Shown in pieces: positions 14,163 through 15,205 of a stretch of 15,205 nt of DNA (the first letter of the stretch is position 1; every line of letters begins with the position of its first letter). The notes below the pieces were generated by a model that was given only the letters and a program-made list of their open reading frames with translations, ran no database searches and had not been told where the DNA came from. The stretch covers positions 1-15,205 of the forward strand of contig CANJOX010000029.1 in the NCBI GenBank assembly GCA_947475795.1. Direction: 5' to 3'. The translations under genes were made by a program, and so were the position numbers. The DNA is from Gemmatimonadota bacterium (lineage in GTDB: Bacteria > Gemmatimonadota > Gemmatimonadetes > Gemmatimonadales > Gemmatimonadaceae).

Positions 14163-15205
<1,043 letters not shown>

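Overview
The window is about two-thirds G+C, densely coded and looks chromosomal. I see no insertion sequence, CRISPR array, tRNA or rRNA. The mix points to a high-GC Gram-negative bacterium. MlaE/MlaD-type lipid transport implies an outer membrane, while a tandem PafB/PafC-like WYL pair is a form best known from Actinobacteria. Several likely leaderless genes add to this. Gemmatimonadota (Gemmatimonas-like) is my best guess, but it rests on overall character and not on a marker gene.

Layout. Positions 1-235 hold a possible gene start running off the left edge (minus strand), then non-coding sequence. A TetA-like MFS exporter (236-1396, minus) is divergent from a small unrecognised gene (1445-1915, plus). 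Next is matB-matC (1958-4677, plus): a malonyl-CoA synthetase and a malonate carrier whose start overlaps the matB stop. A second plus-strand operon (4811-6963) encodes the two WYL regulators, joined by an ATGA overlap. It converges on a small four-helix membrane protein (6994-7365, minus), which is divergent from a cardiolipin-synthase-type phospholipase D enzyme (7374-8741, plus) with only 8 bp between the two start codons. A tandem universal stress protein follows (8937-9857).

The right part holds a minus-strand operon, 13059 down to 9897: an MgtC/DUF4010 membrane protein, an MlaE-type permease and an MlaD/MCE protein. No MlaF ATPase or other Mla partner is present. Divergent from it is an ArsR-type regulator fused to a methyltransferase domain (13182-14162). 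Its stop codon directly abuts ahcY (14163 to the right edge, incomplete). A perfect 16-bp palindrome sits between this pair and the promoter's presumed -35 region.

How the genes fit together. matB-matC import and activate malonate to malonyl-CoA. The cls, MlaE/D and holin-like genes are envelope and phospholipid functions. The regulator-ahcY pair looks like a self-contained S-adenosylhomocysteine (SAH) control and recycling unit. The most interesting signals are that SAH unit with its operator, a repeated promoter geometry that places transcription starts at or beside start codons, and several strong hairpins and repeats at gene borders.
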